A stretch of 64,000 nucleotides of DNA from an uncultured Planctomycetaceae bacterium (GCA_946408825.1 CAMJTU010000010.1:48246-112245); one strand, 5' to 3'. Shown: positions 28,811 through 38,562, counted from the first letter of the stretch. The notes: a model not told the origin generated them from the letters alone. Numbers and translations: made by a program.

Positions 28811-30379
28811 TTAAGGCCTCGAGCAAGAGCGTTTATTCTGAAATAATGTAAGACTCATAATGGCAAGAATTGGCACAAACACTTCAAGAGGCGCTCTCAT
28901 GCGCATATTCGTCCAATAAAAGAGGTGAGGGAGCTGAACCGAGAGGACAAGCAGAAACCCCCAAACGAAAGACGATTCCAATAGTCTTGCTTTGGGCGTG
29001 GATTCGCCATCTGACGAGAACTTTGAACGACGACAAAGCGCGAGACATCCAAGAAGCGCTAGGAAAAACTCAAAAAGATAAAAGACCGCGACGGAGCGTC
29101 GCGCAAAATCGACGATTTTTGACAGTGGAACGCCTTTGAACGACTTTTCACGTTCCGATGAAGACTCTTTGGAGAACGAGGATACGTCGTTCGGGAGAAA
29201 ACGCCAAAGCTCGCAAGCTCGAATAACGCATGAATAATAGAATCCACTACGGTCGTTCTGAATTGTTTCAAACGCTTTTTCACGATACCTTTCGTCGTTA
29301 AACAATTCCATTTCAATCGTTCCGTCTTTGAGTCCGTTTGCTTTTACCGTCTCCTTGAATTCTTTTCTATCTCTTTCATGAAACGGCTCCGGGTTCCAAA
29401 GACTGAAAGGAGACGACGAGCGATAGTGCGTATAGATTTCAGGATTATTGGCAAGATAAAGGGTGTAACCTCCGTGGGTTGTCGTCAGGATAGGCTTGCC
29501 AAAGACGCGATCGTTTCGGAACGCCCACGGCGCGGCTACGAGCGCTATTCCAAGGGTGAAACAAGCGAGCCGGAGAACTGAACCGCAAAGACTTGAGACT
29601 GCGCCGCCTCTATGCTCTCGAGCTTTAACGACGAGAGAGACGAGTTCCACAACGCCGAGATTGAGAAGAACAAGACCGGCAAAGACGTAAAAAGCCGGAC
29701 GACAGAGCGCCGCCAGTCCATAGAGTACGCCGACAAGCGCATACCTAAAGTATGAGAATTTTGCGTCGCGTCTTTGAACGACGACAGTCGTCGTTAACAA
29801 AAGGAGAGCTGAGAAGAACGCCGCCATTGTTTCCGTCATGACAAGACGCGATTGCTGGAGCAGAATGGGATCAAAAACGACAAGAATCCCCGCCAGCAAC
29901 GCCAAAATTGGCGAAAGCCCAGCGCGACGAGCAAAGAGCCATACGAAAATGACGGTGGATACGCCCAAAACCCAATGAAGAAGCGCGACAGAAGCGTTTC
30001 GAGAGAGCGCGACATTCTGATCGAAAAAAACGGCGACTTGGCTAGCGTTTTCTTTGCGAGAGGACTGGACGATTTTTTTCTCAGCTTTATCGGACTTTGT
30101 GGTTTTAATTTTAGGACGTTCTGAGGATGCTCGACATAAAATCAATTCCTTTAAGACCGCGGGATAAAGGGGAGGGCGAAACGCGGTCGGAGTCTCGCGG
30201 TATCCGAAGACGCCGTAGGAATACCAATTTTCCGCGAGCGTCATGTACTGATCGGGATCGGCGTCAAACGAACTTGGAGAAACGAAGACCGCGACGCCTC
30301 GAACCAATAACGCCACCAAGAAAAGGAGCAAGAGCGGACTAGACAAAGAAGATTCTTTTTTAGGCTCGGAGGCTTGCAT
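28811..30379 (-). CDS. Membrane glycosyltransferase, family 39/ArnT-like
   Basis: A 522-residue protein with about ten hydrophobic helices. The first extracytoplasmic loop has DADPDQYMTLAENWYSYGVFGY with the acidic pair typical of GT-C enzymes (ArnT, PMT, GT39/GT83), followed by PTAFRPPLYPAVLK. Such enzymes use polyprenyl-phosphate sugars outside the inner membrane to modify lipid A, proteins or glycans. A cytoplasmic Lys/Ser-rich segment at about 90-115 is unusual. ATG 30379 is chosen over TTG 30391; neither has a strong ribosome binding site. It lies head-to-tail with the CE15 gene, but with a 78-base gap. Confidence 0.82.
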   Translation of the reverse strand: MQASEPKKESSLSSPLLLLFLVALLVRGVAVFVSPSSFDADPDQYMTLAENWYSYGVFGYRETPTAFRPPLYPAVLKELILCRASSERPKIKTTKSDKAEKKIVQSSRKENASQVAVFFDQNVALSRNASVALLHWVLGVSTVIFVWLFARRAGLSPILALLAGILVVFDPILLQQSRLVMTETMAAFFSALLLLTTTVVVQRRDAKFSYFRYALVGVLYGLAALCRPAFYVFAGLVLLNLGVVELVSLVVKAREHRGGAVSSLCGSVLRLACFTLGIALVAAPWAFRNDRVFGKPILTTTHGGYTLYLANNPEIYTHYRSSSPFSLWNPEPFHERDRKEFKETVKANGLKDGTIEMELFNDERYREKAFETIQNDRSGFYYSCVIRACELWRFLPNDVSSFSKESSSEREKSFKGVPLSKIVDFARRSVAVFYLFEFFLALLGCLALCRRSKFSSDGESTPKARLLESSFVWGFLLVLSVQLPHLFYWTNMRMRAPLEVFVPILAIMSLTLFQNKRSCSRP

Positions 30380-30457
30380 AGGACTTTGCAAATCTGTCAG
30401 TTATTGGTTCGAGGTTCGTTGAAATGGGACAACATAAGGGACGTTTAAAAGCAGACG

Positions 30458-31759
30458 TCACTTCTTGAAGATCGAATCGGCGAAATTCAGATACTGTTCC
30501 CAGTCGAAATCGGTAACGTCGTGTCCGCCGGCGCGCTTGTGATAGCGAATCGTCGCTCCGACGGGCGCGTTGACGTCGGGTTGCTCCGTAACGCCGCCAA
30601 AACCGTCGGTTCCGAGCAGTCTGTAGACGGGATCGGCGTTAAGAGCGGATAGGAATTCGCCCTTGGGATCGGCCCACAAGTCTTCGCTTGCGCTAGCGAC
30701 GTAAACGGGACGCGGCGCGATGAGCGCGATGAGTTCATGCTGGTCGATCGGAAGCTGGTCGACTTTGTCGCCGTATTCGTGGAATTTTTTCGTAAACCAG
30801 TGCGGAAAAGACGCGTTGATACGGTCGACGCGTTCGCCAAACTGACGTCGCGACAACGCGGCGCCGCCGCATCCAGAATTGTTAGAGATTACGGCGGCGA
30901 AGCGCTCGTCGTTAGCGCCACACCAAAGCGCCGTTTTTCCGAGTCGGGAGTGACCGGCGACAATTGCTTTCTTAACGTCGACTCCGTCAACGGAGCCGAG
31001 CGCATCTAGAACGCGCGAAAGTCCCCATGCCCACGCGCCAATCGTCGCGGGATAATCGTCGGCGTTCAAATCGAAGTTCGTAAAGAGCGGATGGACTCCT
31101 CGTGTGAAGTTGCACATGACGTCCGGCTCGATTTCTTCATAAAAAACAGTTGCGACGGCATATCCGCGGCTCACGATCATATCGAACGCCCAACGAGATT
31201 TAGCTTTTCCTCGGACGTCGTCGAGAGTCTTGTCCAAATTATGAGTGCTGTTTTCGACTTTATAAGCGCTGACGCTTGGGTCGTCTGTCGTCGTGTGAAT
31301 TCCCTGGAAATTCGGCATGACGAATACTGGAACAGAACCTTGACGATCGTTGGGAATATAGAGTAGCACGGTCGCCTGCGGGAATTCGTTCGGAGCGTCG
31401 AAATAGATCTTAATTTCCTTACGAGTCGCTTTTCCTCCAAGCGAATCCGACACGGAAACTGTTTCTTCGGATTTAACTTTAGAAAGATCCGCTTCTGGGA
31501 ACTGACCGAACATGTTCTTTTTGAAAAGTTCCAAAATTTCGGGACGGCGTTTTTCACGCCATTGTTCCGGCGTTTCGATTTTCGTCCCGTCTTCGGCGAC
31601 GAGTGGATCGGGGAGGACGTATTGGGGGACGAGCGCTTCGTCGTAATTGGCCGGCGCGATTGTTGGGTTCTGCGCTTCGCAAGGAACCACGGTAAAACAG
31701 AGAGCGACGATAAAAGACGTCGCCGAAAGAAACGCGATTCTTAGAATGGAAAACTTCAT
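30458..31759 (-). CDS. Secreted CE15-family glucuronoyl esterase-like enzyme
   Basis: A 433-residue alpha/beta-hydrolase with a signal peptide (about 1-29, CEAQ). The nucleophile motif GHSRLGK has Ser271. The rest of the CE15 pattern is visible: DERFAAVISNNSGCGGAALSRR, HWFTKKFHEY, RPVYVASASEDLWADP (the acid residue region) and the catalytic His in AGGHDVTDFDW near the C-terminus. CE15 enzymes hydrolyse the ester between glucuronic acid of xylan and lignin alcohols. CAGAGGG precedes the ATG. Acetylxylan esterases in the same clan are a weaker alternative. Confidence 0.88.
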   Translation of the reverse strand: MKFSILRIAFLSATSFIVALCFTVVPCEAQNPTIAPANYDEALVPQYVLPDPLVAEDGTKIETPEQWREKRRPEILELFKKNMFGQFPEADLSKVKSEETVSVSDSLGGKATRKEIKIYFDAPNEFPQATVLLYIPNDRQGSVPVFVMPNFQGIHTTTDDPSVSAYKVENSTHNLDKTLDDVRGKAKSRWAFDMIVSRGYAVATVFYEEIEPDVMCNFTRGVHPLFTNFDLNADDYPATIGAWAWGLSRVLDALGSVDGVDVKKAIVAGHSRLGKTALWCGANDERFAAVISNNSGCGGAALSRRQFGERVDRINASFPHWFTKKFHEYGDKVDQLPIDQHELIALIAPRPVYVASASEDLWADPKGEFLSALNADPVYRLLGTDGFGGVTEQPDVNAPVGATIRYHKRAGGHDVTDFDWEQYLNFADSIFKK

Positions 31760-31848
31760 AACATAACCCTCTGGCGAAATGTTAAATGGAGAATTGTTCG
31801 GACGGCGCTATTTAGCGTCTTCCTTGAAATTTGAAGGAGTGGAACGGA

Positions 31849-34263
31849 TTAACGTCTTTGGAGATAGTTCCACTTAGGAACGATCTTTTGTAACGCCGGC
31901 GGAAGAACGTTGTCGTGGCGTTGGAAAACGCCGCGCCATTGACCGTTGGCGTCTTTCCAAACAGCAATGTCAACTGGATCGGCGCCAATTTCGTCGTCAG
32001 AAAGGACAAACGAAAGTTCCCCGACTGTTAAGGACTTTACCTCGGAGGCGACGACGGCGTCGAGTTCCCCTTGGTCGTCGAAACGCGTCAAGAAAACGCC
32101 GTTTGCTACGACGGAGATCTCAGGCGAGTAGCTTCCGCGTTTCAGTTCAATTTTTTCTTTGTTGAGGACGATTGGATCGCCAAAATCGCTTTCTGTAGAG
32201 GCAATCCAGAGGACAGAACCGTCAAGGAATCGTGAAACGGAGGTTCTCGGAGGTCTATATGAAATCTCTTCTTCGTTTCCGAAGGCATAACGATCGCGAA
32301 CCCACGGCGTCTGACGGACGACTCCCTCGAGCGTTGCGACGTCGATCGCTTCCGTCGCCAACGCTTCTTTGTCTTTGCGCGTGGCGGCGACCGGAACGAC
32401 GATAAATTTAGTCCGACAATTAGACGTCTTGTCGGCGAGCTCATGGAGGGCGAGCCAAGCGTCCTTTTCTGCGTCGCTTTCGCCGTAGAGCAAAATCGCC
32501 GAATATTGTTGATCGCCGTAAGCCAAGTGCGAATTCCTAACTTGCCATTTTGGCGTTCCGTCAGGACGATTAGAAAAAACTTCGTCGACGGGGATAAGAT
32601 CCGTAGGATAGCCCTTCGACGAAATCAGGTCACAAATATCGACTCCAACCGCCAAATATTCAGAACGCAAGGGGTTCGAGGCTCCAATCCTTCCGAAGAC
32701 GACGGCGACTGGCGAATCAATCTGCGAATTGGAGACAAGATTTAACATTCGAATTTTTTCGCGGATTCTATTGACGCCTGCGTCTCCAACAATGGGAAGT
32801 AGTCTAGATTCTAGCGGATTCGACGGGGAATTCTCATCTCGAGGGTAGATAGAGTGGAGGTGGACGCGACCGCCAGAGGCTGCCGACGTCCAATGTTCTT
32901 CAACGTAAGGATCCGATTGCCTTGCGTAGAACATATTGATCCAAAGCGAACCGCAACCTTTAGCCAACGAATTGCGAATGCAAAAGGGGACGAATTCGTC
33001 CGTTTGCGCTACGTCTCGCGGAGATTTCCACCACATGATCCCATTTTTACGCATTTCGAGCACGTTCGGCCAAGGGAACCACGTACAATGAACGCCGACG
33101 AAGGCGTCGTCGCCCCATATCTCTTTGTTGAGTCGATAACATTGTTTTTCGAAGGCGACCGCTCGATCGGAACAAAGTTTACGGTATTGGTCGACGACGC
33201 GTATGCGCTCCTTTTCCAGTCCTTTTTGTGGTTGAAACGCGAGGAACAAATCGTCCACAAGGTCACGACCAACATACTGACGAGCATAAGCGTGCGCCAT
33301 GCGTTCCGAAAACCAGAAATCGTCAAGACGTTCGTCGCGGTTAAAATTGGGAGGAAATCCCCATTCGTCTTTATAGCCGCCAAGCGTCGGCACGTCCTTG
33401 TATTGTTCAAAAACGCGTTTTTCTAGTTCTAACGTTTCGTCGGCAAAAAGATCTGGGTAAGAATAACGGAACGCGACGGCGACTGCGATGTTAGCGTTTT
33501 CTTGGGGCAACGCGTTTTTATCGAAGGTCACCTCTAACGAATCGTCAACGGAGTCGTCAACTTCGTACCCTAGCTTGCTTTCGATAGAACGTCGATTGTC
33601 ATTCCAACGCGCCGCCGACGTAACGTCTCGAATCGATTTTGGGTCGATAACGCCTTTTGCGTCACAGGCGTAAGTCCAAGCCTTGACGACTCGGCCTCCG
33701 CGAACGTAGTAAGGACTTGAACCCGTGTAATGATCGGAGAGGACGTTAGTTTGAAACGTAAAAGCAATATTTGAATCGTTGTTTGAGATTTCTTTGCGCG
33801 CGAAAAGGAGACGTTCTTGCAGGAGGTCAGGACGAACCTTTTCAAAATCATAACGCGCTATGCGTAAATCGAGATCAAGAAGAGTCTTAATCCCATATTT
33901 TTCGAAAGCGTATTCAGCGGCGCGTTTTGTCGCAGCGACGGCCTCTTGGTTGCCGTCGAAATATTTTTGGGAGCGCAACGTAATCGATAGAACGTCAAAC
34001 GCGTTTGTCGGCGCGATTGCGTCGATCATATTTTTATAGTCGTCTCCCGCGAGATCGAAAGACCAGAAACATCCAACGTCTGGGAGAACGGAACGTCCGT
34101 CTATTTGTAGCGGGAGCCGACCAGGAGCGTTCGGCGCTAGCGGCTCTACTTCGGCTCCAGCGACGGATCTTATCAAAAAGATTACACAAAGCAGAACGGC
34201 GAATCGTAGAATTGCCGACGACGTTAACGTCTTACGTCGGCGGAGGGTAACTGCTTTTTTCAT
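31849..34263 (-). CDS. Large secreted protein, putative glycoside hydrolase-like
   Basis: An 804-residue secreted protein (signal peptide about 1-36). No family was recognised with confidence. The first 500 residues alternate helix and strand in a TIM-barrel-like way, with motifs such as LLDLDLRIARYDF, GGYKDEWGFPPNF (a Glu in a strand-end position typical of acid/base residues), HCTWFPWPN and GSLWINMFYA. The last 300 residues look like beta-galactosidase-type C-terminal domains: a glutamine amidotransferase-like fold (AVVFGRIGASNP, LLYGESDAEKDAW) and a beta domain. It precedes the CE15 gene on the same strand, suggesting a polysaccharide role; that is inferred. Confidence 0.6.
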   Translation of the reverse strand: MKKAVTLRRRKTLTSSAILRFAVLLCVIFLIRSVAGAEVEPLAPNAPGRLPLQIDGRSVLPDVGCFWSFDLAGDDYKNMIDAIAPTNAFDVLSITLRSQKYFDGNQEAVAATKRAAEYAFEKYGIKTLLDLDLRIARYDFEKVRPDLLQERLLFARKEISNNDSNIAFTFQTNVLSDHYTGSSPYYVRGGRVVKAWTYACDAKGVIDPKSIRDVTSAARWNDNRRSIESKLGYEVDDSVDDSLEVTFDKNALPQENANIAVAVAFRYSYPDLFADETLELEKRVFEQYKDVPTLGGYKDEWGFPPNFNRDERLDDFWFSERMAHAYARQYVGRDLVDDLFLAFQPQKGLEKERIRVVDQYRKLCSDRAVAFEKQCYRLNKEIWGDDAFVGVHCTWFPWPNVLEMRKNGIMWWKSPRDVAQTDEFVPFCIRNSLAKGCGSLWINMFYARQSDPYVEEHWTSAASGGRVHLHSIYPRDENSPSNPLESRLLPIVGDAGVNRIREKIRMLNLVSNSQIDSPVAVVFGRIGASNPLRSEYLAVGVDICDLISSKGYPTDLIPVDEVFSNRPDGTPKWQVRNSHLAYGDQQYSAILLYGESDAEKDAWLALHELADKTSNCRTKFIVVPVAATRKDKEALATEAIDVATLEGVVRQTPWVRDRYAFGNEEEISYRPPRTSVSRFLDGSVLWIASTESDFGDPIVLNKEKIELKRGSYSPEISVVANGVFLTRFDDQGELDAVVASEVKSLTVGELSFVLSDDEIGADPVDIAVWKDANGQWRGVFQRHDNVLPPALQKIVPKWNYLQRR

Positions 34264-34611
34264 GTCGGCTTTCCGCGTTCAATTCGATCACTACAAAAAC
34301 GCGCCTCAAAAGAGGAAACAAACGCCACAGCGCGCGTCCTCATTATACAGAGGAGCGAGTCGCGACGCCAGAACGCGCAATATTTTGTGAATTTTTTGTC
34401 TTAAAGGTAGAAAAAGGGACAAATCGCCCTTTACACACTAGCGAAAATATTCCACCATCTCCGCCGAGGAACGCGGGAATCGCCGCGCGATTCCTTATTT
34501 TTCAGGCGTTCCGTTGTTGTAAAAGAAAAAACGCCTGCCGTTCCGGCGTTCATGAAATAGAACGTGAAATTGGGTTGTGTGACGTCTCGCGACGTTTCAA
34601 GGAGAGTTAAA
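34264..34611. other. Leader region upstream of ompH with several alternative hairpins
   Basis: About 350 bases. On the plus strand AAAGGG/CCCTTT pair at 34413-34432. GGAATCGC (34476-34483) and GCGATTCC (34487-34494) form an 8-base-pair stem followed by TTATTTTT, like a terminator. CAGGCGTT (34503-34510) can pair with AACGCCTG (34530-34537), while AACGCC (34530-34535) can also pair with GGCGTT (34545-34550); these two stems are mutually exclusive. No plus-strand gene lies upstream, so the stems would sit in the ompH leader. Confidence 0.5.
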
Positions 34612-35415
34612 GTGAAACAAATTCGTCTGATTCTTTCTGCGCTTCTTTGCGCTTCCCTCTGCATTGCCGTCGAGACAGCGCAGGCCCAACAGCCCGCCGC
34701 TACGAATGGCGCGACCGCTCAACGCGCGCCGCAGCGTAATCTTCTTGTCGGGGTCGTCGATCTTCGCGCCGTTTTGTCGAATCATCCAATCGTCGCCGAT
34801 CAAATTCCCGCGCTGACCCAGAAACTTCAAATGGTCCAGATCGAATTTACCAAAGCGCAGCAGGAAGCACAGGATCGGCTCAATAAGCTTCAGCAGGCGT
34901 ATAAGGTTGGCACGCCCGAATATGACGAGCAGATGGGAGCCATCCGTAAAGAACTCAGCGACGCGCAGTTCAAGGCGGAAGACGCTCAGCAGAAGGTCGT
35001 GATGGAACGCACGCAGCTATTGTTCCGCGCCTATAAGGATCTTCAGGCGGCGATTCAAGAAGTTGCAAAGCAAAACGGCGTTCTTATTGTCCATTCTAAG
35101 GTTAAGATTACCGCCGACCCTGACGCGAACGTTTCTGAAGAGTTTCTGACTCTTCAAGAAGCCGATCAGAATACGATCGTCTGGAATCGTCCGGAGTGCG
35201 ACATTACAGAACAAGTGAAGAGTCAGCTCGTTGCGTCTGTCGGCGCGCCGAAGAGCGCCGCGTCCGCTGATTCTTCACCGCTTGCAAATCTTGGCGATCA
35301 AGCAATCAACGCGGCGCGTCCTCAGCGTCAACAGGCCGCCGTCGGTCAACTTCAGACCTCCGCGCCAGCGGCTCAGCGTACAGCGACTTCGCCAGCAGCC
35401 GGAACACGACGCTGA
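34612..35415 (+). CDS. OmpH/Skp-family periplasmic chaperone
   Basis: A 267-residue periplasmic chaperone candidate. GTG 34612 is chosen because AAGGAGAG lies 6 bases upstream and a clean signal peptide follows (ending about residue 27, TAQAQ). The core LLVGVVDLRAVLSNHPIVADQIP and a long charged coiled coil at about 80-155 (LQMVQIEFTKAQQEAQDRL) match OmpH/Skp, whose coils form the tentacles holding unfolded outer-membrane proteins. The C-terminal 60 residues are Ala/Gln/Pro-rich and longer than in E. coli Skp (161 residues). It is 21 bases upstream of lpxC, so the two are probably co-transcribed: both serve the outer membrane. Confidence 0.88.
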   Translation: MKQIRLILSALLCASLCIAVETAQAQQPAATNGATAQRAPQRNLLVGVVDLRAVLSNHPIVADQIPALTQKLQMVQIEFTKAQQEAQDRLNKLQQAYKVGTPEYDEQMGAIRKELSDAQFKAEDAQQKVVMERTQLLFRAYKDLQAAIQEVAKQNGVLIVHSKVKITADPDANVSEEFLTLQEADQNTIVWNRPECDITEQVKSQLVASVGAPKSAASADSSPLANLGDQAINAARPQRQQAAVGQLQTSAPAAQRTATSPAAGTRR

Positions 35416-35436
35416 TTTGCGTTTGGAGGCGCTGGA

Positions 35437-36336
35437 ATGTTCAGGGTGACGCCTAGAGTTGTCAAGGTCGAAACGTCGCGTCGGCAACAAACGCTGGCGC
35501 GACAGGTCGACGTCGCTGGCTTTGGTCTTTGGACTGGCGTCGACGTCGTCTATTCTTTTCGACCTGCGGCAGAAAATTCAGGCGTCCGTTTTTTTCGGGA
35601 CGATCTTCCGAATTCGTCGCCGATCCCTGCGAACGTAAGAAATCGCATTCAGAAACCGCGGCAGACCAGTCTTGCCGTTGGCGACGCGCAAGTCGATATG
35701 GTCGAACATGTTCTGTCGGCGCTTCGCGCTGCGCGCGTCGATAATTGCGACGTTGTCGTCGACGCTCCTGAGGCTCCGGGATGCGACGGTTCTTGCGCTC
35801 CTTTTCTAAAAGCGTTCTTGGACGCGGGAGTCGTTTCGCAACAAGCGTGGCGGTCGGCTATCAAAGTTATGGAACCAGGCGTTTATTATCCGGACGGCGC
35901 TACGCCGGATAACGCCAGAATTGAGATTCTTCCCAGCCTCTCTGAAGAAACTTTCTACGAGTACAATCTCCACTACGACCGGCCCAGTGTGATTCCTAAT
36001 CAAAAGGCGACGTTTAATTTCAGCGCTTCGCCGATGGAATATCTTCGTGAAATCGCGCCATGTCGAACGTTTCTAACGCTTGAGGAAGCTAACGCGTTGC
36101 GCGCGATGGGCGTCTGTCAGCGAGTGACCGCGAAAGACGCGCTCGTTTTCGCTCCAGAAGGAATTATCGATAACGAACTCCGATTTGACAACGAGTGTGC
36201 GCGCCACAAGCTTTTGGATATGGTCGGCGATTTTGCTCTAGCGCCTGTCGATTGGATAGGCGAGTTTCGCGCGTATAAAACAGGACACCAACAAAACGCA
36301 GACCTTGTCGCTTCGCTTTTCGAGCTTTGCGAATAG
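35437..36336 (+). CDS. lpxC: UDP-3-O-acyl-N-acetylglucosamine deacetylase LpxC
   Basis: A 299-residue LpxC, the committed step of lipid A synthesis: zinc-dependent removal of the acetyl group from UDP-3-O-acyl-GlcNAc. Zinc ligands are visible as His91 (MVEHVLSAL), His257 and Asp261 (HKLLDMVGD), and the catalytic His284 in TGHQQNADL is present. DAPEAPGCDGSCAPF matches the usual substrate loop. TTGGAGG sits just before the ATG. It lies between ompH and a Gfo/Idh oxidoreductase. Presence of lpxC and ompH says the organism is diderm with lipopolysaccharide-like lipid A. Confidence 0.96.
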   Translation: MFRVTPRVVKVETSRRQQTLARQVDVAGFGLWTGVDVVYSFRPAAENSGVRFFRDDLPNSSPIPANVRNRIQKPRQTSLAVGDAQVDMVEHVLSALRAARVDNCDVVVDAPEAPGCDGSCAPFLKAFLDAGVVSQQAWRSAIKVMEPGVYYPDGATPDNARIEILPSLSEETFYEYNLHYDRPSVIPNQKATFNFSASPMEYLREIAPCRTFLTLEEANALRAMGVCQRVTAKDALVFAPEGIIDNELRFDNECARHKLLDMVGDFALAPVDWIGEFRAYKTGHQQNADLVASLFELCE

Positions 36337-36387
36337 CGTGTCGAGGCGGCGAGATAGCGGGCTCAAGCGTTTTCTAAGGATGGAACG

Positions 36388-37449
36388 ATGGATAGAGTGC
36401 GGTTAGGGATCGTCGGAACAGGACGGCTCGGCGGTTTTCACGCTTCCAAGGCGGCAAACAACGCCGAGGTTGATTTTGTTGGCGTTTTCGACGTTAGCGA
36501 GACAAATCGTAAGCGTGTCGCTAATCAATTCAACGTCGCCGAGTATGACGTTCTTTCAGATCTTCTAGCGTGCGTCGACGCGGTCGTGGTCGCCGCTCCT
36601 TCTGCGCTTCATGCGCAAATCGGACGTGAAGTTCTCCATGCGGGAAAACATCTTCTTATGGAGAAACCTATTACGACCAGCGGCGCGACGGCGCTAGAAC
36701 TTGCGGGGATCGCGCGAGAAAAGGGACTTGTTTTTCAAGGCGGACACGTTGAACAACATAACCCTGCTTGGCGCGCCGCCGTCGAACGATTAGACGACGT
36801 AAGAACGGGGCTAGAGCCTGTCGCGATCGAAGCGGAACGAACAAGCGGATACACTTTTCGTTCGACCGACGTCGGCGCGACGCTTGACTTGATGATTCAT
36901 GATCTTGAACTCGTTCTTTCGTTGATTCCTTCGAAGGTCGAGCGCGTTTCAGCGCTCGGGTTTTCACAACTCGGCGGTTATGAAGATACCGCGTTTGCCA
37001 CGCTTTTCTTCGAGAACGGTTCGATTGCGCGATTTAAGGCGTCGCGAGTGGAGCAACGCGCGCGTCGATATATGACGCTTCAAACGCCGACGAAGTCGGT
37101 TCAGATTGATTTTGCCGCGCGTTCCGCAACGCTTGTTTCTCCGAAGGACGACGTGCTTAACGGCGTTTATTCGCCGGCTTCAGTGTCTCTTACGGAAATG
37201 GCGCCTCGCGTTTCAACTTTTATGCAAGACGAATTCGAGACGATTGAACTCGTTCACGAGCCTGTCGACGCGCTTGCGCTTGAGATGCAGAACTTTGTTT
37301 CCGCAATTTTACAGGGCGAACGTTCTGTCGTTCCGGGCGATCGAGCGGCTCGAGCAGTCGTTGTCGCCGAAGAGATTGTCCGTGATCTTAACGCTCGCTC
37401 TTTGCGCGTCGGCACGTCGCGGAGAAGAAATCTCAGAATCGCGGGTTAA
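36388..37449 (+). CDS. Gfo/Idh/MocA oxidoreductase, possibly GnnA-like
   Basis: A 353-residue NAD(P)-dependent oxidoreductase. GIVGTGRLGGFHASKA at the N-terminus is the dinucleotide-binding loop and MEKPITTSG (about residues 91-99) the conserved EKP motif. FATLFFENGSIARFK and a C-terminal helix complete the two-domain fold. It sits 51 bases after lpxC, on the same strand. In bacteria with 2,3-diamino lipid A, a family member (GnnA) oxidises UDP-GlcNAc at C3 and is found with lpx genes. A GnnA-like role is inferred from location; the aminotransferase GnnB is not seen here. It could also act on another sugar. Confidence 0.82.
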   Translation: MDRVRLGIVGTGRLGGFHASKAANNAEVDFVGVFDVSETNRKRVANQFNVAEYDVLSDLLACVDAVVVAAPSALHAQIGREVLHAGKHLLMEKPITTSGATALELAGIAREKGLVFQGGHVEQHNPAWRAAVERLDDVRTGLEPVAIEAERTSGYTFRSTDVGATLDLMIHDLELVLSLIPSKVERVSALGFSQLGGYEDTAFATLFFENGSIARFKASRVEQRARRYMTLQTPTKSVQIDFAARSATLVSPKDDVLNGVYSPASVSLTEMAPRVSTFMQDEFETIELVHEPVDALALEMQNFVSAILQGERSVVPGDRAARAVVVAEEIVRDLNARSLRVGTSRRRNLRIAG

Positions 37450-37472
37450 GGGCGCAGATTGCGTTTCATGCA

Positions 37473-37503
37473 TAAAGGCGACGTCGGTTGACGCCGCCTT
37501 TTA
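37473..37503. terminator. Bidirectional terminator between Gfo/Idh and the aldo/keto reductase
   Basis: AAAGGCG and CGCCTTTT flank an inner GTC/GAC stem, followed by ATAATAAA. It serves both convergent genes. Confidence 0.75.
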
Positions 37504-37530
37504 TAATAAAAACTCTATATTCGCCGAGAA

Positions 37531-38562
37531 TTACTTACGAGCGAGCAGCTCGAATTCACGCAGAATTGCGTCGGCTTCTTCCGCATCTTCCGGGGAGATA
37601 ACGGCGTCGCCGGCCGCGGCATGAAAGAGAGCGTGTTCAGGCGTCCTCGCGCCGCAGAGGACAAACGCTTTTTCGTATCGAGAGAGAACCCAAGCGGCCG
37701 CAAACTGACCAACTTCAAGATTATATCGACGCGCAATTTCAAAGATTGCCTCGAGCGCCGCGTTGACTCTCTTAACTGCTTCTTTTGTGAATTTAGGGGA
37801 GTTGAGCCGCAGGTCTCCTTTGTTGTAAACGCGACTCGGATCGAGTTTTCCCGTGAGAAGGCCGTTTTCAAGGGGCGAATACGCAAAAAGAGAGACTTTC
37901 TTTTCTTTGCAACCTTCGAGAAGACCGTTAGTTTCTATTCTTCTGTCGAGCATTGAATAACGTTCCTGATCGACGTCGAGGACACCGTGCGCGCAATATT
38001 CGTCAAATTGTGAACGATTAGCGTTGGAGACGCCAATTGCGCGAATTTTGCCCTCGCGCCGCATTTCTTCCAACTCGCCCATCGTGTCTGCGATAGCCGT
38101 AGTATGGTCGGATACGTGATGAACCTGCATGACGTCGATATAATCTGTTTTTAGTCTCCGAAGACTGTCTTCGACGCCACGACGGATGACGTCAGGGCGG
38201 AGCCAACGATAGACGGCGTATTTTTCGAGCGTTTGCGTTCGTCCTGCGTCGTCCGCAAAACAGTGTAATTCGCCACAATTGGGGGGAAGCGGCGCATAAT
38301 TCCAATAGAGACCGCACTTGGACGCGAGGACGACGGAATCCCTGCGTTTTTGAAGCGCACGACCGACCGTTTCTTCCGCTCGTCCAAACCCATAGATCGG
38401 CGCTGTGTCGATTAGAGTAATTCCTGCGTCGAGGGCCGTTTGAACGGCGCGTTCGGCGACGGCGTCGTCGCAACCACCCCACATCCAGCCGCCCATGACC
38501 CACGTTCCAAGCGCGACTACAGACGCTTCAATTTCCGTCGTTCCAATTTGTCGATACCGCAT
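37531..38562 (-). CDS. Aldo/keto reductase
   Basis: A 343-residue (alpha/beta)8 aldo/keto reductase. The N-terminus YRQIGTTEIEASVVALGTW is typical. The catalytic tetrad candidates are Asp and Tyr in DTAPIYGFGRAE (about residues 50-61), Lys in LASKCGL (about 80) and His in MQVHHVSDHT (about 145). NADPH is the usual cofactor and sugar or steroid aldehydes the usual substrates. GAGGTC precedes the ATG. It belongs to the AKR11/YdhF-like group by general style; no substrate can be named. The CPBP gene lies upstream on the same strand. Confidence 0.93.
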   Translation of the reverse strand: MRYRQIGTTEIEASVVALGTWVMGGWMWGGCDDAVAERAVQTALDAGITLIDTAPIYGFGRAEETVGRALQKRRDSVVLASKCGLYWNYAPLPPNCGELHCFADDAGRTQTLEKYAVYRWLRPDVIRRGVEDSLRRLKTDYIDVMQVHHVSDHTTAIADTMGELEEMRREGKIRAIGVSNANRSQFDEYCAHGVLDVDQERYSMLDRRIETNGLLEGCKEKKVSLFAYSPLENGLLTGKLDPSRVYNKGDLRLNSPKFTKEAVKRVNAALEAIFEIARRYNLEVGQFAAAWVLSRYEKAFVLCGARTPEHALFHAAAGDAVISPEDAEEADAILREFELLARK

